Source: Streptomyces sp. CB01249 (GTDB lineage: Bacteria > Actinomycetota > Actinomycetes > Streptomycetales > Streptomycetaceae). Taken from it: 64,000 nt of DNA. The notes under the pieces are model-generated. The model was given only the letters and a program-made list of their open reading frames with translations, had not been told where the DNA came from and made no database searches. Position numbers and translations under genes: made by a program. Numbering within the stretch: the first letter of the stretch is position 1; every line of letters starts with the position of its first letter. Where the stretch lies: NCBI RefSeq assembly GCF_001905735.1, contig NZ_LISW01000001.1, positions 1,396,801 through 1,460,800 of the forward strand, read 5' to 3'. Positions 40,551-48,925 of the stretch are shown piece after piece.

Positions 40551-40766
40551 ATGACCAACCCCTTCGACGACCAGGACGGCACCTTCCTCGTCCTCGTCAA
40601 CGACGAGAACCAGCACTCGCTCTGGCCGCAGTTCGCCGACGTCCCCGCGGGCTGGACCGTCGCCCACGGCCCGGACACGCACGCCGCCTGCCTGGACCAC
40701 ATCGAGCGGACCTGGACCGACATGCGGCCCAAGAGCCTCGCCGACGCCATGGACGCCCAGCGGTAA
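40551..40766 (+). CDS. MbtH-like protein
   Basis: 71 residues with the family signature: [24 protein letters not shown] near the start and WTDMRPKSL near the end. MbtH proteins bind NRPS adenylation domains and are often needed for their folding or activity. The gene starts three bases after the NRPS stop, with AGGAG inside the NRPS end, so it is certainly co-expressed. Confidence 0.97.
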   Translation: MTNPFDDQDGTFLVLVNDENQHSLWPQFADVPAGWTVAHGPDTHAACLDHIERTWTDMRPKSLADAMDAQR

Positions 40767-40776
40767 CGCGGCCGAC

Positions 40777-42024
40777 ATGACCTCCACCCCCACCCCGGCC
40801 GGGGTCCGCGACCTCGCGGGCCCCGCCCCGGTCCGCGACCTCGGCGCCGCCCTGCTCACCCCCGAGGCCCGGCGCGACCCCTACCCGCTCTACGCCCGGA
40901 TGCGGCGCGAGGACCCGGTCCACCGCAGCCCCCAGGGCGTCTGGTACCTCACCCGGTACGCCGACGTCGAGGCGGCGCTCGGCGACCTGCGGCTCTCCAA
41001 CGACCGGGACAGGATGACCCGGGCCTACACCGCGCTCGGCGGCGACCTCAAGGAGTTCAGCCGGCTCACCGACCGGCTCGGCCGGGTGATGAGCAACACC
41101 GACCCGCCGGACCACGCCCGGCTCCGCAAGCTCGCCAACCGGGCGTTCACCGCCCGCCGCGTCGAGGCGCTGCGCGACCGCGTCCAGCACCTCGTGGACC
41201 GGCTCATCGACGCGGCGGTCGCAGCCGGGCCGGAGATGGAGCTGATCGAGGCGGTCGCCTCCCCGCTGCCCATGTCCGTCGTCTGCGAGCTCTTCGGCAT
41301 CCCCGAGGCGGACCGGCCCCGGGTCAAGGACTGGTTCCGCCGCTTCGGCCGGCTCAGCGAGGACCTGGCCAAGTCCGAGACCGCGATCGACCAGTACGAG
41401 GACTACCTGTCCGGGCTCATCCGGCAGCGCCGACGCGAACCGGGCGACGACCTGATCAGCGCCCTGGTCGCCACCCAGACGCACGACGACCGGCTCACCG
41501 ACTCCGAACTGCTCTCCACCTGCTTCGTCCTCATCACCGCGGGCGACGAGACCACCACCCACCTCATCACCAACGCCGTGCACGCCCTGCTGCGCCACCC
41601 GGACCAGCTGGCCCGGCTGCGCGAGGACCCCGGGCTCATGCGCGGCGCCGTCGAGGAGCTGACCCGCTACGACACCGTGACCCAGGCGATCGTCAGGGTC
41701 GTCGCGCAGGACCTGGAGATCGGCGGACGGATCCTCTGCGAGGGCGAGTTGGTGTACCTCTTCCTCGGCGCCACCAACCGCGACCCGGAACGCTTCGAGG
41801 ACCCCGACCGGCTCGACCTGACCCGCCCCGGCAACCGGCACCTCGGCTTCGGGCACGGGCCCCACTTCTGCCTCGGCGGCCCGCTCGCCCGGCTCCAGAC
41901 GGAGGTGGCCGTCGGCACGCTGGTGCGCCGGCTGCCGGGGCTGCGGCCGGCCGACGGGGCGGAGTTGTCCTGGCGGCCCAACCCGCTGCAACGACGGCTC
42001 AACGCCCTCCCGCTCACCTACTGA
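40777..42024 (+). CDS. Cytochrome P450
   Basis: Haem monooxygenase of 415 residues. The I-helix oxygen motif AGDETT is near residue 254, the ExxR motif (EELTR) near 293, and the haem loop FGHGPHFCLG places the thiolate at C365. Position directly after mbtH, with a 10-base gap, makes it a tailoring enzyme of the peptide: hydroxylation of a carrier-bound residue or of the finished peptide are the usual roles. Which residue it modifies cannot be read here. Confidence 0.93.
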   Translation: MTSTPTPAGVRDLAGPAPVRDLGAALLTPEARRDPYPLYARMRREDPVHRSPQGVWYLTRYADVEAALGDLRLSNDRDRMTRAYTALGGDLKEFSRLTDRLGRVMSNTDPPDHARLRKLANRAFTARRVEALRDRVQHLVDRLIDAAVAAGPEMELIEAVASPLPMSVVCELFGIPEADRPRVKDWFRRFGRLSEDLAKSETAIDQYEDYLSGLIRQRRREPGDDLISALVATQTHDDRLTDSELLSTCFVLITAGDETTTHLITNAVHALLRHPDQLARLREDPGLMRGAVEELTRYDTVTQAIVRVVAQDLEIGGRILCEGELVYLFLGATNRDPERFEDPDRLDLTRPGNRHLGFGHGPHFCLGGPLARLQTEVAVGTLVRRLPGLRPADGAELSWRPNPLQRRLNALPLTY

Positions 42025-42056
42025 CCATGAACGACGACGAAGGAGCAGCACCGACC

Positions 42057-42800
42057 ATGGCCCGGGAATTCCGAGTCCGCAGGCAGCAGGACCTGCCCGT
42101 CGCACCCCAGCAGGTCTGGGACGCGGTCGCCACCGCCGCCGGAAACCTCGGCTGGCTCTACCCGATGGAGATCGAACCACGCGTCGGCGGCAAGGCCACC
42201 CGGGGCGACGCCACCGTTCTGACCTGGGAACCACCGCACCACCTCGCGCTGCGGGCCACACAGGACGGCGGGTTCTCCAACACCCTCAGCTATCGCGTCG
42301 AGCCGGCCGACGGCGGCACGAGCCACCTGCGCATGGGCATCCACTGGGTGCACACCGGTGTCGTGGACGACGCCTGGAACTGGGACGGCAAGACGGACGC
42401 GGCCGAGAAGTACGTCGACTTCCACCAGCACGCCCTCACGGAATACCTCCGCCACTTCGCCGGGCGCCCCGCCGTGTACGTACAGGCCCACCGACCCGAA
42501 CCGACCGCCGACCCGGCCGACTTCGCCGCGCTGCGCCGCCGCCTCGGCCTCGCCGACGACGCGGTCGTCGGCGACCGGTTCACCCTTCTGGCCCCCGAGC
42601 CGGTGGAGGTGACCGTCGACTGGCTCAGCGCCGACTTCGTCGGACTGCGCGGCCAGGACGCCCTGTACCGGTTCTTCAACGGCAGCACCTGGAACGTACC
42701 GATCCGGCTCGGCCACCACCTGTTCGCCGAGGACGCCGACGAACAGCGGGCCACCGGGACGTGGTCCGCCTGGCTCAACGAACCCGCCCGGGAGCGCTGA
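42057..42800 (+). CDS. SRPBCC/START-fold protein in the peptide operon
   Basis: About 247 residues. The first 130 look like an SRPBCC hydrophobic-ligand fold (PVAPQQVWDAVATAAGNLGWLYP, then alternating strands and a long final helix EKYVDFHQHALTEYLRHF). The remaining 110 residues have a second, smaller domain ending in a HHLFAEDADEQ stretch I do not recognise. ATG 42057 has GAAGGAG upstream; ATG 42027 is in frame but has no ribosome site. Family members bind lipids or polyketides or act as cyclases and hydratases. Its place between the P450 and a small protein suggests handling of the peptide or its acyl cap. Confidence 0.72.
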   Translation: MAREFRVRRQQDLPVAPQQVWDAVATAAGNLGWLYPMEIEPRVGGKATRGDATVLTWEPPHHLALRATQDGGFSNTLSYRVEPADGGTSHLRMGIHWVHTGVVDDAWNWDGKTDAAEKYVDFHQHALTEYLRHFAGRPAVYVQAHRPEPTADPADFAALRRRLGLADDAVVGDRFTLLAPEPVEVTVDWLSADFVGLRGQDALYRFFNGSTWNVPIRLGHHLFAEDADEQRATGTWSAWLNEPARER

Positions 42801-43000
42801 TGGAAACCTCCACCCGAACCCTGCTGTTCGCCGCCGAACTCATCGAGGAGAACGGCACGTACACCCTCGTCGTGGAGGACGTGGACAAGGGCACCGTCCA
42901 GTCCACACCGGTCCCCAAGGCGATGGTCGACAAACTCCCGGTCTTCCTCGCGGCCCTCACCGCCCGCCTCGGCCCGGTGCAACCGCGCCGCGGCTGGTGA
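42800..43000 (+). CDS. Small protein of unknown function, end of peptide operon
   Basis: 66 residues beginning METSTRTLLFAAELIEENGTYTLVVEDVDKG, predicted mostly beta with a short helix. No family recognised. Its ATG overlaps the stop of the SRPBCC gene (TGATG), so the two are translated together. A strong hairpin follows at once and ends the operon. Confidence 0.72.
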   Translation: METSTRTLLFAAELIEENGTYTLVVEDVDKGTVQSTPVPKAMVDKLPVFLAALTARLGPVQPRRGW

Positions 43001-43029
43001 CCCCGGCCGTACCGCCCCCGACACGCGCG

Positions 43030-43061
43030 ACCGGGCCCCGGCAGGTGCGCCGGGGCCCGGT
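43030..43061. terminator. Bidirectional hairpin terminator at end of peptide locus
   Basis: ACCGGGCCCCGGC, loop AGGTGC, GCCGGGGCCCGGT: a 13-bp perfect stem between the convergent 66-residue gene and the GH32 gene. Confidence 0.85.
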
Positions 43062-43075
43062 GTCAGGGGAAGCGG

Positions 43076-45505
43076 TCAGCTGATCGTCAGGTGCTGGGCG
43101 ATGACGTTCCCGTTGTAGGCGTTCACACCGAACCGGCCGCTGCCGTAGGTGGCGTCGGTGGTGTCGATGACGGGTGTGGCGCCGTCGCCGAGCCACACCC
43201 GTATCCGGTCACCCTCGGCGCGCACCTTCACGTGGTAGGTCCGGCCCTCGGTGATGGCGGTGTCGTGGGTGGCCAGGTCCTTGCCGGGGCGCCACAGCTT
43301 CACCTGGCCCTTGGTGTCCAGGGTCGCGGTGTAGCCCTCGCCCTTGTCATTGGCCCGGAAGGTCAGACCGGTCGCGGTGCCGTTGGTGACGGAGAGGTCG
43401 CCCTCGTAGGTGAAGTCCTCACCCGTCCGCTCGCTCAGATAGAAGCCGTCCCCCGAGGAACTGCCGTGCAGACCGTCGGCGGCCGTGGTCCAGTTCCCGC
43501 CCGTGGTGGCCCACTTGGCGGTGGGGAAGGCGTCGAGGCCCGCGCCGCCCGTGTTGAGGTTCTGGAGCGTAGCGGTGCCGTTGAAGACGTTGGCTCCGTA
43601 TCGGCCGCCGGTGTAGGCGTCGTCGGTGGCATCGATGACGGGGTCGGTGCCGTTGTCGAGGAAGACCCGGATGCGGCTGCCCTCGGTGGTCACCTTGAGG
43701 TGGTGGGTACTGTCCGCCGTGACGGGGGTGTTGTACGTGGCGATGTCCCGGCCGGGACGCCACAGCTTGACCTTGCCCTCCTTGTCGATGTTGGCGGTGT
43801 ACCCCTCGCCCTTGTCGTTGGCGCGGAAGGTGAGACCGGCCGCCTGGGCGGTGCCCAGGGACACGTCGCCCTGGTAGACGCCGTCGGCCGCCGTACGCGT
43901 ACTGAGGTAGAAGCCGTTCCCGGAGCCCCGGCCCTGCTTGCCGCCCGACACATCGGTCCAGTTGCCGCTGACGGCGTTCCACCGGTCGCCCAGATCGGTG
44001 TCGAGCGTCGACTGACCCGTGCCCCAGCTGGAGTCGAGCCGGCGGAAGACGGCACTGTCCAGCTTGGCCGTGCCGCCCTCGGCGTACAGCCGGATGCCCT
44101 GGCTGTCGGCGCCGGAGTCGAAGTTGACGTTGTCCGAGAGGGAGTACGTGCCGCCGTCGGCGAAGACCTCCAGCTGGCCGCGGTCCACCAGCAGGCGCAG
44201 CTTCAGCTTGCCGTTCTCCAGGCCGACCGGGTGGCCGTCCAGGGTGCCCGCCGCCTTGTCGTAGACCACCGTGCGGTCGGCGGTGTCGTCGCTGCGGACG
44301 TGCAGGCCGAACGCGATCTTCCGCGCCGTGGACTTGCTCACGTCGACCGTGGCGCTGAGCTCGTACGTGTCGGCCCGGACGCCCTTGAAGGGGTTGGCGC
44401 CACCCTCCTTGACGTTCTGCTTCTTCCACGTCTTGCCGCCGGAGGCGAGGGACGACAGCTCGTCCACCGGTGTACGGGTGATCCGGAGGCCCTCAGGCGT
44501 GCTGATCAGGCCGAGCTGGGCGGGGAAGGTGGCGTTTCCGGTCCAGGTGGTGCCGACGTTGCCGCCCTGCCAGGCCATCTGGACGACGCGCCCGTCCGGG
44601 GCGTTCTGGAAGGTCTCGGCCGCATAGAACGTGCCGCCCGCGTAGGCGGTGCCGAAGTCCATCGGCTGGGGGGTGGGGTTGTCCGCGTGGAACCCGGTGC
44701 CGTCGAAGTCACCCACCACGTACTTGCCGGACGCGGTGGTGAGCACCCACTTCTTGCGGTTCGGGTCGCCGTCGACCGGGACCTGGAACAGGTCGGGGCA
44801 CTCGAACAGCCACTCCGCGGAATAGCGGCTGGAGTGCGTCCAGTCGAGCAGGTTGGGCGAGGTGTAGATCTCGACGCCGTTGCCGTGGTTGTCGGCGTCG
44901 TTCTCCGACCACACCACCATGACCCACTGCTTGTGCGCGGCGTCCCAGGCCACCTTGGGATCGCGGCTCTGGACCGGGATGGTGATGCGCTTGCGGCCCT
45001 TGTCGTACGCCTGGAACGTCCTGCCGTTGTCGTTGCTGTAGTAGACGCTGACGCCGTCGGTGTTCGCGAAGACCACGATGGGGTCGTCGGCACCCGTCTT
45101 CAGACCCGAGGTGTTGTCCTTGTCGACCACACCGCCGCCGGAGAACAGCGTGCCCGGGTGCACGTCGGGCTCCAGGGCGATCGGCTTCTGCGTCCAGTGG
45201 ACCAGGTCCTTGCTGGTGGCGTGGCCCCAGTGCATGGTGTCCCAGGCCAGCCCGTGCGGGTTGTGCTGGTAGAAGAAGTGGTACTCGCCGTTGGCGTACA
45301 CCAGGCCGTTCGGGTCGTTCATCCAGCCCTGCTGGGAGCTGAAGTGGAACTGCCCGCGATACGCCTCGGTGTACGTCGTGGGCTGGTACGGGAACTCGGG
45401 GTAGTTCCACACCTCGCCCGCGGACGCCGGCGAGGCCGACAGCAGGGGGGTCAGGCCGAGCGCCATGGCGATCACCAACGCCTGGGCTCTGCGGCGTACA
45501 CGCAT
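43076..45505 (-). CDS. Secreted glycoside hydrolase family 32 (levanase/inulinase-like)
   Basis: Extracellular fructan hydrolase of 809 residues. A Sec signal ends at about SPASA-GE (residue 29-30). The catalytic motifs are clear: nucleophile D64 in WMNDPNG, R181-D182-P183 transition-state motif, and acid/base E235 in ECPD. The GH32 beta-sandwich follows to about residue 500. Two tandem copies of a roughly 150-residue module (GNWT...GNGFYLS, then GNWT...GDGFYLS) end the protein and may bind polysaccharide. ATG 45505 opens the signal peptide. It is divergent from a sugar ABC operon and shares its operator, consistent with levan or inulin breakdown to fructose. Confidence 0.92.
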   Translation of the reverse strand: MRVRRRAQALVIAMALGLTPLLSASPASAGEVWNYPEFPYQPTTYTEAYRGQFHFSSQQGWMNDPNGLVYANGEYHFFYQHNPHGLAWDTMHWGHATSKDLVHWTQKPIALEPDVHPGTLFSGGGVVDKDNTSGLKTGADDPIVVFANTDGVSVYYSNDNGRTFQAYDKGRKRITIPVQSRDPKVAWDAAHKQWVMVVWSENDADNHGNGVEIYTSPNLLDWTHSSRYSAEWLFECPDLFQVPVDGDPNRKKWVLTTASGKYVVGDFDGTGFHADNPTPQPMDFGTAYAGGTFYAAETFQNAPDGRVVQMAWQGGNVGTTWTGNATFPAQLGLISTPEGLRITRTPVDELSSLASGGKTWKKQNVKEGGANPFKGVRADTYELSATVDVSKSTARKIAFGLHVRSDDTADRTVVYDKAAGTLDGHPVGLENGKLKLRLLVDRGQLEVFADGGTYSLSDNVNFDSGADSQGIRLYAEGGTAKLDSAVFRRLDSSWGTGQSTLDTDLGDRWNAVSGNWTDVSGGKQGRGSGNGFYLSTRTAADGVYQGDVSLGTAQAAGLTFRANDKGEGYTANIDKEGKVKLWRPGRDIATYNTPVTADSTHHLKVTTEGSRIRVFLDNGTDPVIDATDDAYTGGRYGANVFNGTATLQNLNTGGAGLDAFPTAKWATTGGNWTTAADGLHGSSSGDGFYLSERTGEDFTYEGDLSVTNGTATGLTFRANDKGEGYTATLDTKGQVKLWRPGKDLATHDTAITEGRTYHVKVRAEGDRIRVWLGDGATPVIDTTDATYGSGRFGVNAYNGNVIAQHLTIS

Positions 45506-45571
45506 GTCTCTCGCTCCGGTTCTGCCGCGACACGAGTGTCGAAGCGGCTGTGGTGGGGCGGCCAGCGGAGA

Positions 45572-45585
45572 TGTCAACGCTGACA
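45572..45585. promoter_or_regulatory. LacI-type operator in front of GH32 gene
   Basis: TGTCAACGCTGACA: arms TGTCA/TGACA around a central CG. It is the exact reverse complement of the copy at 45872-45885 and lies 67 bases before the GH32 start. Confidence 0.75.
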
Positions 45586-45871
45586 CGGTGAATCGCGAAC
45601 GATGATGTGCGGCCGGTATCCGGGGGTCAACACGCCGGACATGAACCGGAATTAATCCGGTCCTCCGCCGTGGGTGGCCGGATGATGCGGGATGCGCCGA
45701 TCGCGAGATTTTCCGGGGCGCACTTGCTGCGGTTGGGGCCGTTTTGGGTGCCTGCCCTGCCGGGTGCGGAGCGGGCACCGCACCCATGGGAGGGGGGTCT
45801 TGCCGGAATTATCGGCGGCTTCTCCATTGACGGCGGGCGTCCCGCCGTCCAACATCCTCGGTACGAGCCGC

Positions 45872-45885
45872 TGTCAGCGTTGACA
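45872..45885. promoter_or_regulatory. LacI-type operator in front of sugar ABC operon
   Basis: TGTCAGCGTTGACA, reverse complement of the GH32 copy, 77 bases before the binding-protein start. The likely ligand is the LacI regulator encoded at 48926-49960. Confidence 0.75.
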
Positions 45886-45962
45886 TTCCGTCCGCCGGGG
45901 CGGCTCGGCCCGAGGCCGCACTGGCCCACGTACTCCGTCATCCCTTCGCACGAGGAGCCGAC

Positions 45963-46967
45963 ATGCCCAGAAGAATGCTTTTTGCCGCCGCCACCACTGT
46001 CACCGTGTGTGCTCTCACGCTCACCGGGTGTGGGTCCGGCTCCGGTTCCTCGGGCAAGGACGGCGGCAAGGTGAAGGTCGGGCTGATCACCAAGACCGAC
46101 ACCAACCCCTTCTTCGTCAAGATGCGTGAGGGTGCCCAGAAGGAGGCCAAGAAGAAGGGCGTGGAGCTCACCACGGCCGCCGGCAAGTACGACGGTGACA
46201 ACGCCGGACAGGTCACCGCGCTGGAGAACATGGTCTCCGCCGGAGTCAAGGGCATCCTGATCACCCCCAACGACTCCAAGGCCATCGTCCCCGCACTGGC
46301 GAAGGCCCGTGCCAAGGGCGTCCTGGTGATCGCCCTGGACACCCCGCCCGAGCCCCAGTCCGCCGCCGACGCGCTGTTCGCCACCGACAACGTCAAGGCG
46401 GGCAAGCTCATCGGCGCCTACGCCAAGGCCGCCATGCAGGGCAAGGAGGCCAAGATCGCCACCATGGACCTGTCGCCCGGCGTCTCCGTCGGCGTCCAGC
46501 GCCACCAGGGGTTCATGGAGGGGTACGGCATCACCGACAAGGACTCCGCCCTGGTGTGTTCCCAGGACACCGGCGGTGATCGCGCCAAGGGCCAGACCGC
46601 GATGGAGAACTGCCTCCAGAAGGCCCCCGACATCAACCTCGTCTACGCCATCAACGAGCCGGCCGCCCTCGGCGCGTACACCGCCATCAAGGCCAAGGGC
46701 CGCGAGAAGGACGTCATGATCGTCACCATCGACGGCGGCTGCGAGGGCGTCGCCGCGGTCAAGGACGGCAGGATCGCCGCCACCTCGCAGCAGTACCCCC
46801 TCAAGATGGCCGCCGACGGCGTGTCCGCGATCGTGGACTACGCCAAGACCGGCAAGAAGGCCAGCGGCTACACCGACACGGGCGTCCAGCTGATCGCGGA
46901 CAAGGCACAGCCGGGCGTCGACTCCAAGGACGCCGGCTTCGGCATCGACAACTGCTGGGGGAAGTAA
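45963..46967 (+). CDS. Sugar-binding lipoprotein, CUT2 class (fructose-type)
   Basis: 334 residues, lipobox LTGC near residue 21. The mature protein is a Peripla_BP_4 fold: KVGLITKTDTNPFFVKMREGAQKEA, GILITPNDSKAIVPAL, VIALDTPPEP and ATDNVKAGKLIGAYA. These resemble fructose/ribose-binding proteins. GAGGAG lies six bases before the ATG. First gene of an FrcB-FrcC-FrcA-like operon and the uptake partner for sugar released by the GH32 enzyme. Confidence 0.92.
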   Translation: MPRRMLFAAATTVTVCALTLTGCGSGSGSSGKDGGKVKVGLITKTDTNPFFVKMREGAQKEAKKKGVELTTAAGKYDGDNAGQVTALENMVSAGVKGILITPNDSKAIVPALAKARAKGVLVIALDTPPEPQSAADALFATDNVKAGKLIGAYAKAAMQGKEAKIATMDLSPGVSVGVQRHQGFMEGYGITDKDSALVCSQDTGGDRAKGQTAMENCLQKAPDINLVYAINEPAALGAYTAIKAKGREKDVMIVTIDGGCEGVAAVKDGRIAATSQQYPLKMAADGVSAIVDYAKTGKKASGYTDTGVQLIADKAQPGVDSKDAGFGIDNCWGK

Positions 46968-46972
46968 CCCCG

Positions 46973-47974
46973 ATGACCACCTCCACCGCCTCGGCGCTGT
47001 ACTCCGGCGCCAAGGAACCCACCACGCTCCGCCGCATCCTGATGGCGCCCGCGGCAGGCCCCCTGGGCGCCCTGATCCTCGCCTCGGTCGTCTTCGCGCT
47101 CAGCAGCGACGAATTCCTGACCGGCGGCAACTTCTCGCTGATCCTGCAACAGGTGATGGTCGTCGGCACGCTGGCGATCGGCCAGACCCTGATCATCCTC
47201 ACCGCCGGCATCGACCTGTCGGTCGGCGCCGTGATGGCCTTCGGCGGGATCGTGATGGCCAAGCTGGCCGTCAGCAGCCCGCTGCCCGCACCGCTCGCGA
47301 TCCTGGCCGGCGTCCTCGTCTGCGGGGCCTTCGGACTGGCCAACGGCCTGCTCGTACGGCTCGTCCCGCTCCCGCCGTTCATCGTCACCCTGGGCATGCT
47401 CAACGTCGCCTTCGCGCTGACGCACATCTTCTCCGAGGAGCAGACCGTCACCGGCCTGCCCAGCTCGCTCACGGCGCTCGGGGAGACCTTCCCGCTGGGC
47501 ACCACCGACGTCACCTACGGCTCCCTGCTCACCGTCTTCCTCTTCCTGGGCTTCGCCTACGCCCTCGGCAACACCGCCTGGGGGCAGCACGTCTACGCCC
47601 TGGGCAACAGCGCCGAGAGCGCCCGCCTCAACGGCATCCGCGTCTCCCGGCTCACCATCTCCCTCTACACGGTGGCCGGTCTCGTCTACGGGATCGCGGC
47701 CCTGCTGCTGGTCTCCCGCACCGGCGTGGGCGACCCGCAGGCCGGCCAGACGGAGAACCTGGACAGCATCACGGCCGTGGTGCTCGGCGGCACCAGCCTG
47801 TTCGGCGGGCGCGGCACGGTCCTCGGCACGTTCGTGGGCGTCCTGATCGTCGGCGTATTCCGCAACGGCCTCCAACTGCTCGGGGTCTCCTCCGTCTACC
47901 AGACCCTGGTCACCGGCGTGCTGGTGATCCTGGCCGTGACGATCGACCAGTTCTCCCGGAAGAAGGGCCGATGA
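46973..47974 (+). CDS. Sugar ABC transporter permease, CUT2 class
   Basis: 333 residues with 8-10 hydrophobic helices. Family signatures include IGQTLIILTAGIDLSVGAVMAFGG, LPPFIVTLGMLN, YALGNSAESARLNGI and the conserved AVVLGGTSLFGGRGTVLGTFVGVLIVGV. It starts five bases after the binding-protein gene and overlaps the ATPase start by four bases. Confidence 0.93.
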   Translation: MTTSTASALYSGAKEPTTLRRILMAPAAGPLGALILASVVFALSSDEFLTGGNFSLILQQVMVVGTLAIGQTLIILTAGIDLSVGAVMAFGGIVMAKLAVSSPLPAPLAILAGVLVCGAFGLANGLLVRLVPLPPFIVTLGMLNVAFALTHIFSEEQTVTGLPSSLTALGETFPLGTTDVTYGSLLTVFLFLGFAYALGNTAWGQHVYALGNSAESARLNGIRVSRLTISLYTVAGLVYGIAALLLVSRTGVGDPQAGQTENLDSITAVVLGGTSLFGGRGTVLGTFVGVLIVGVFRNGLQLLGVSSVYQTLVTGVLVILAVTIDQFSRKKGR

Positions 47975-48825
47975 ATACCCTCGACAAGAGCGCCGCCCCG
48001 GTGACCCCGGTGCTCAGCGCCCGCAACCTGGTCAAGCGCTACGGCCACGTCACCGCCATCGACGGCGCCGACTTCGACCTGATGCCGGGCGAGGTCCTGG
48101 CCGTCATCGGGGACAACGGAGCCGGCAAGTCCAGCCTGATCAAGGCCCTGACCGGCGCGGTGGTCCCGGACTCCGGGGAGATCCGCCTGAACGGCGAGCC
48201 CATCCGCTTCAACGGCCCCCAGGACGCCCACGAACACGGCATCGAGACCGTCTACCAGGACCTCGCCGTCGCCCCGTCCATGGACATCGCGTCCAACATG
48301 TTCCTGGGCCGCGAGCTGCGCCGCAAGGACATCCTGGGGCGGGCGCTGCGGATGCTCGACAAGAAGGCGATGCGGGCCCGGGCCGCCGAGCACATGGCGG
48401 AGCTGAAGATCGGCCTCGGCTCGCTGACCCAGCCCGTCGAGACGCTCTCCGGAGGCCAGCGCCAGGCCGTCGCGGTGGCCCGGGCGGCCGCCTGGGCCAG
48501 GAGCGTCGTCGTCATGGACGAACCCACCGCCGCGCTGGGCGTCAAGGAGTCGGCCCAGGTCCTCGACCTCATCCGCCGGGTACGCGACAAGGGCATCCCG
48601 GTCATCCTGATCAGCCACAACATGCCGCACGTCTTCGAGATCGCCGACCGCGTCCACGTGCACCGGCTGGGCCGCCGGGCGGCGGTGATCAAGCCGTCGG
48701 ACCACTCCATGGCGGAGGTCGTGGCGATCATGACCGGCGCCCTGCGGGTGGAGGCCGACGGGGCGACGACGGTGGCCGACCACCGGGCTGTCGACGCCGT
48801 CGGGGTCGGGCACGACGACGGCTGA
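47971..48825 (+). CDS. Sugar ABC transporter ATP-binding protein, single-domain CUT2 (FrcA-like)
   Basis: 284 residues with a single ATPase domain, unlike the double RbsA type. Walker A GDNGAGKSS, signature LSGGQRQAVAVARA, Walker B VVVMDEPTAALG and H-loop LISHNMPHV. This single-domain design is that of the fructose transporter FrcA. ATG overlaps the permease stop (ATGA). The last 30 residues are a poorly conserved tail. A hairpin follows. Confidence 0.92.
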   Translation: MNTLDKSAAPVTPVLSARNLVKRYGHVTAIDGADFDLMPGEVLAVIGDNGAGKSSLIKALTGAVVPDSGEIRLNGEPIRFNGPQDAHEHGIETVYQDLAVAPSMDIASNMFLGRELRRKDILGRALRMLDKKAMRARAAEHMAELKIGLGSLTQPVETLSGGQRQAVAVARAAAWARSVVVMDEPTAALGVKESAQVLDLIRRVRDKGIPVILISHNMPHVFEIADRVHVHRLGRRAAVIKPSDHSMAEVVAIMTGALRVEADGATTVADHRAVDAVGVGHDDG

Positions 48826-48869
48826 ATCGGCCGTCGCACCCGCACCGTATTCTGTCGACCTGTCCTCGG

Positions 48870-48898
48870 TCGGCCGGGTCGATCACCCTCCCGGCCGA
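48870..48898. terminator. Hairpin after sugar ABC operon
   Basis: TCGGCCGGG, 11-base loop, CCCGGCCGA: a 9-bp stem 45 bases after the ATPase gene and just before the LacI gene. It may separate the two transcription units. Confidence 0.5.
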
Positions 48899-48925
48899 AG
48901 AGCCTCAACATGGAGAAGCCTGGCC

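Larger units (their letters stand above)
45506..45962. other. Divergent control region of the fructan locus
   Basis: 457 bases between the GH32 gene and the sugar-binding-protein gene. It holds two inversely oriented copies of one 14-bp dyad exactly 300 bases apart, and a further palindrome CGACACGAGTGTCG at 45528-45541 in the GH32 leader. The middle (about 45640-45720) is AT-richer. I see no gene here. Confidence 0.65.

Noticed and set aside
22305..40859. Open minus-strand frame of about 6200 codons antisense to the NRPS
   Set aside because: Same reason. Its repeats only reflect the module repeats of the true gene.
40551..43000. Siderophore cluster, because of the EntF-like C domain and MbtH
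   Set aside because: No isochorismate/DHB genes, hydroxylating monooxygenase for ornithine, or siderophore-binding protein is present in the window; the pocket codes do not fit a known siderophore.
43091..45583. 830-codon plus-strand frame opposite the GH32 gene
   Set aside because: Shadow of a clearly recognised GH32 enzyme; translation has no domain or signal.
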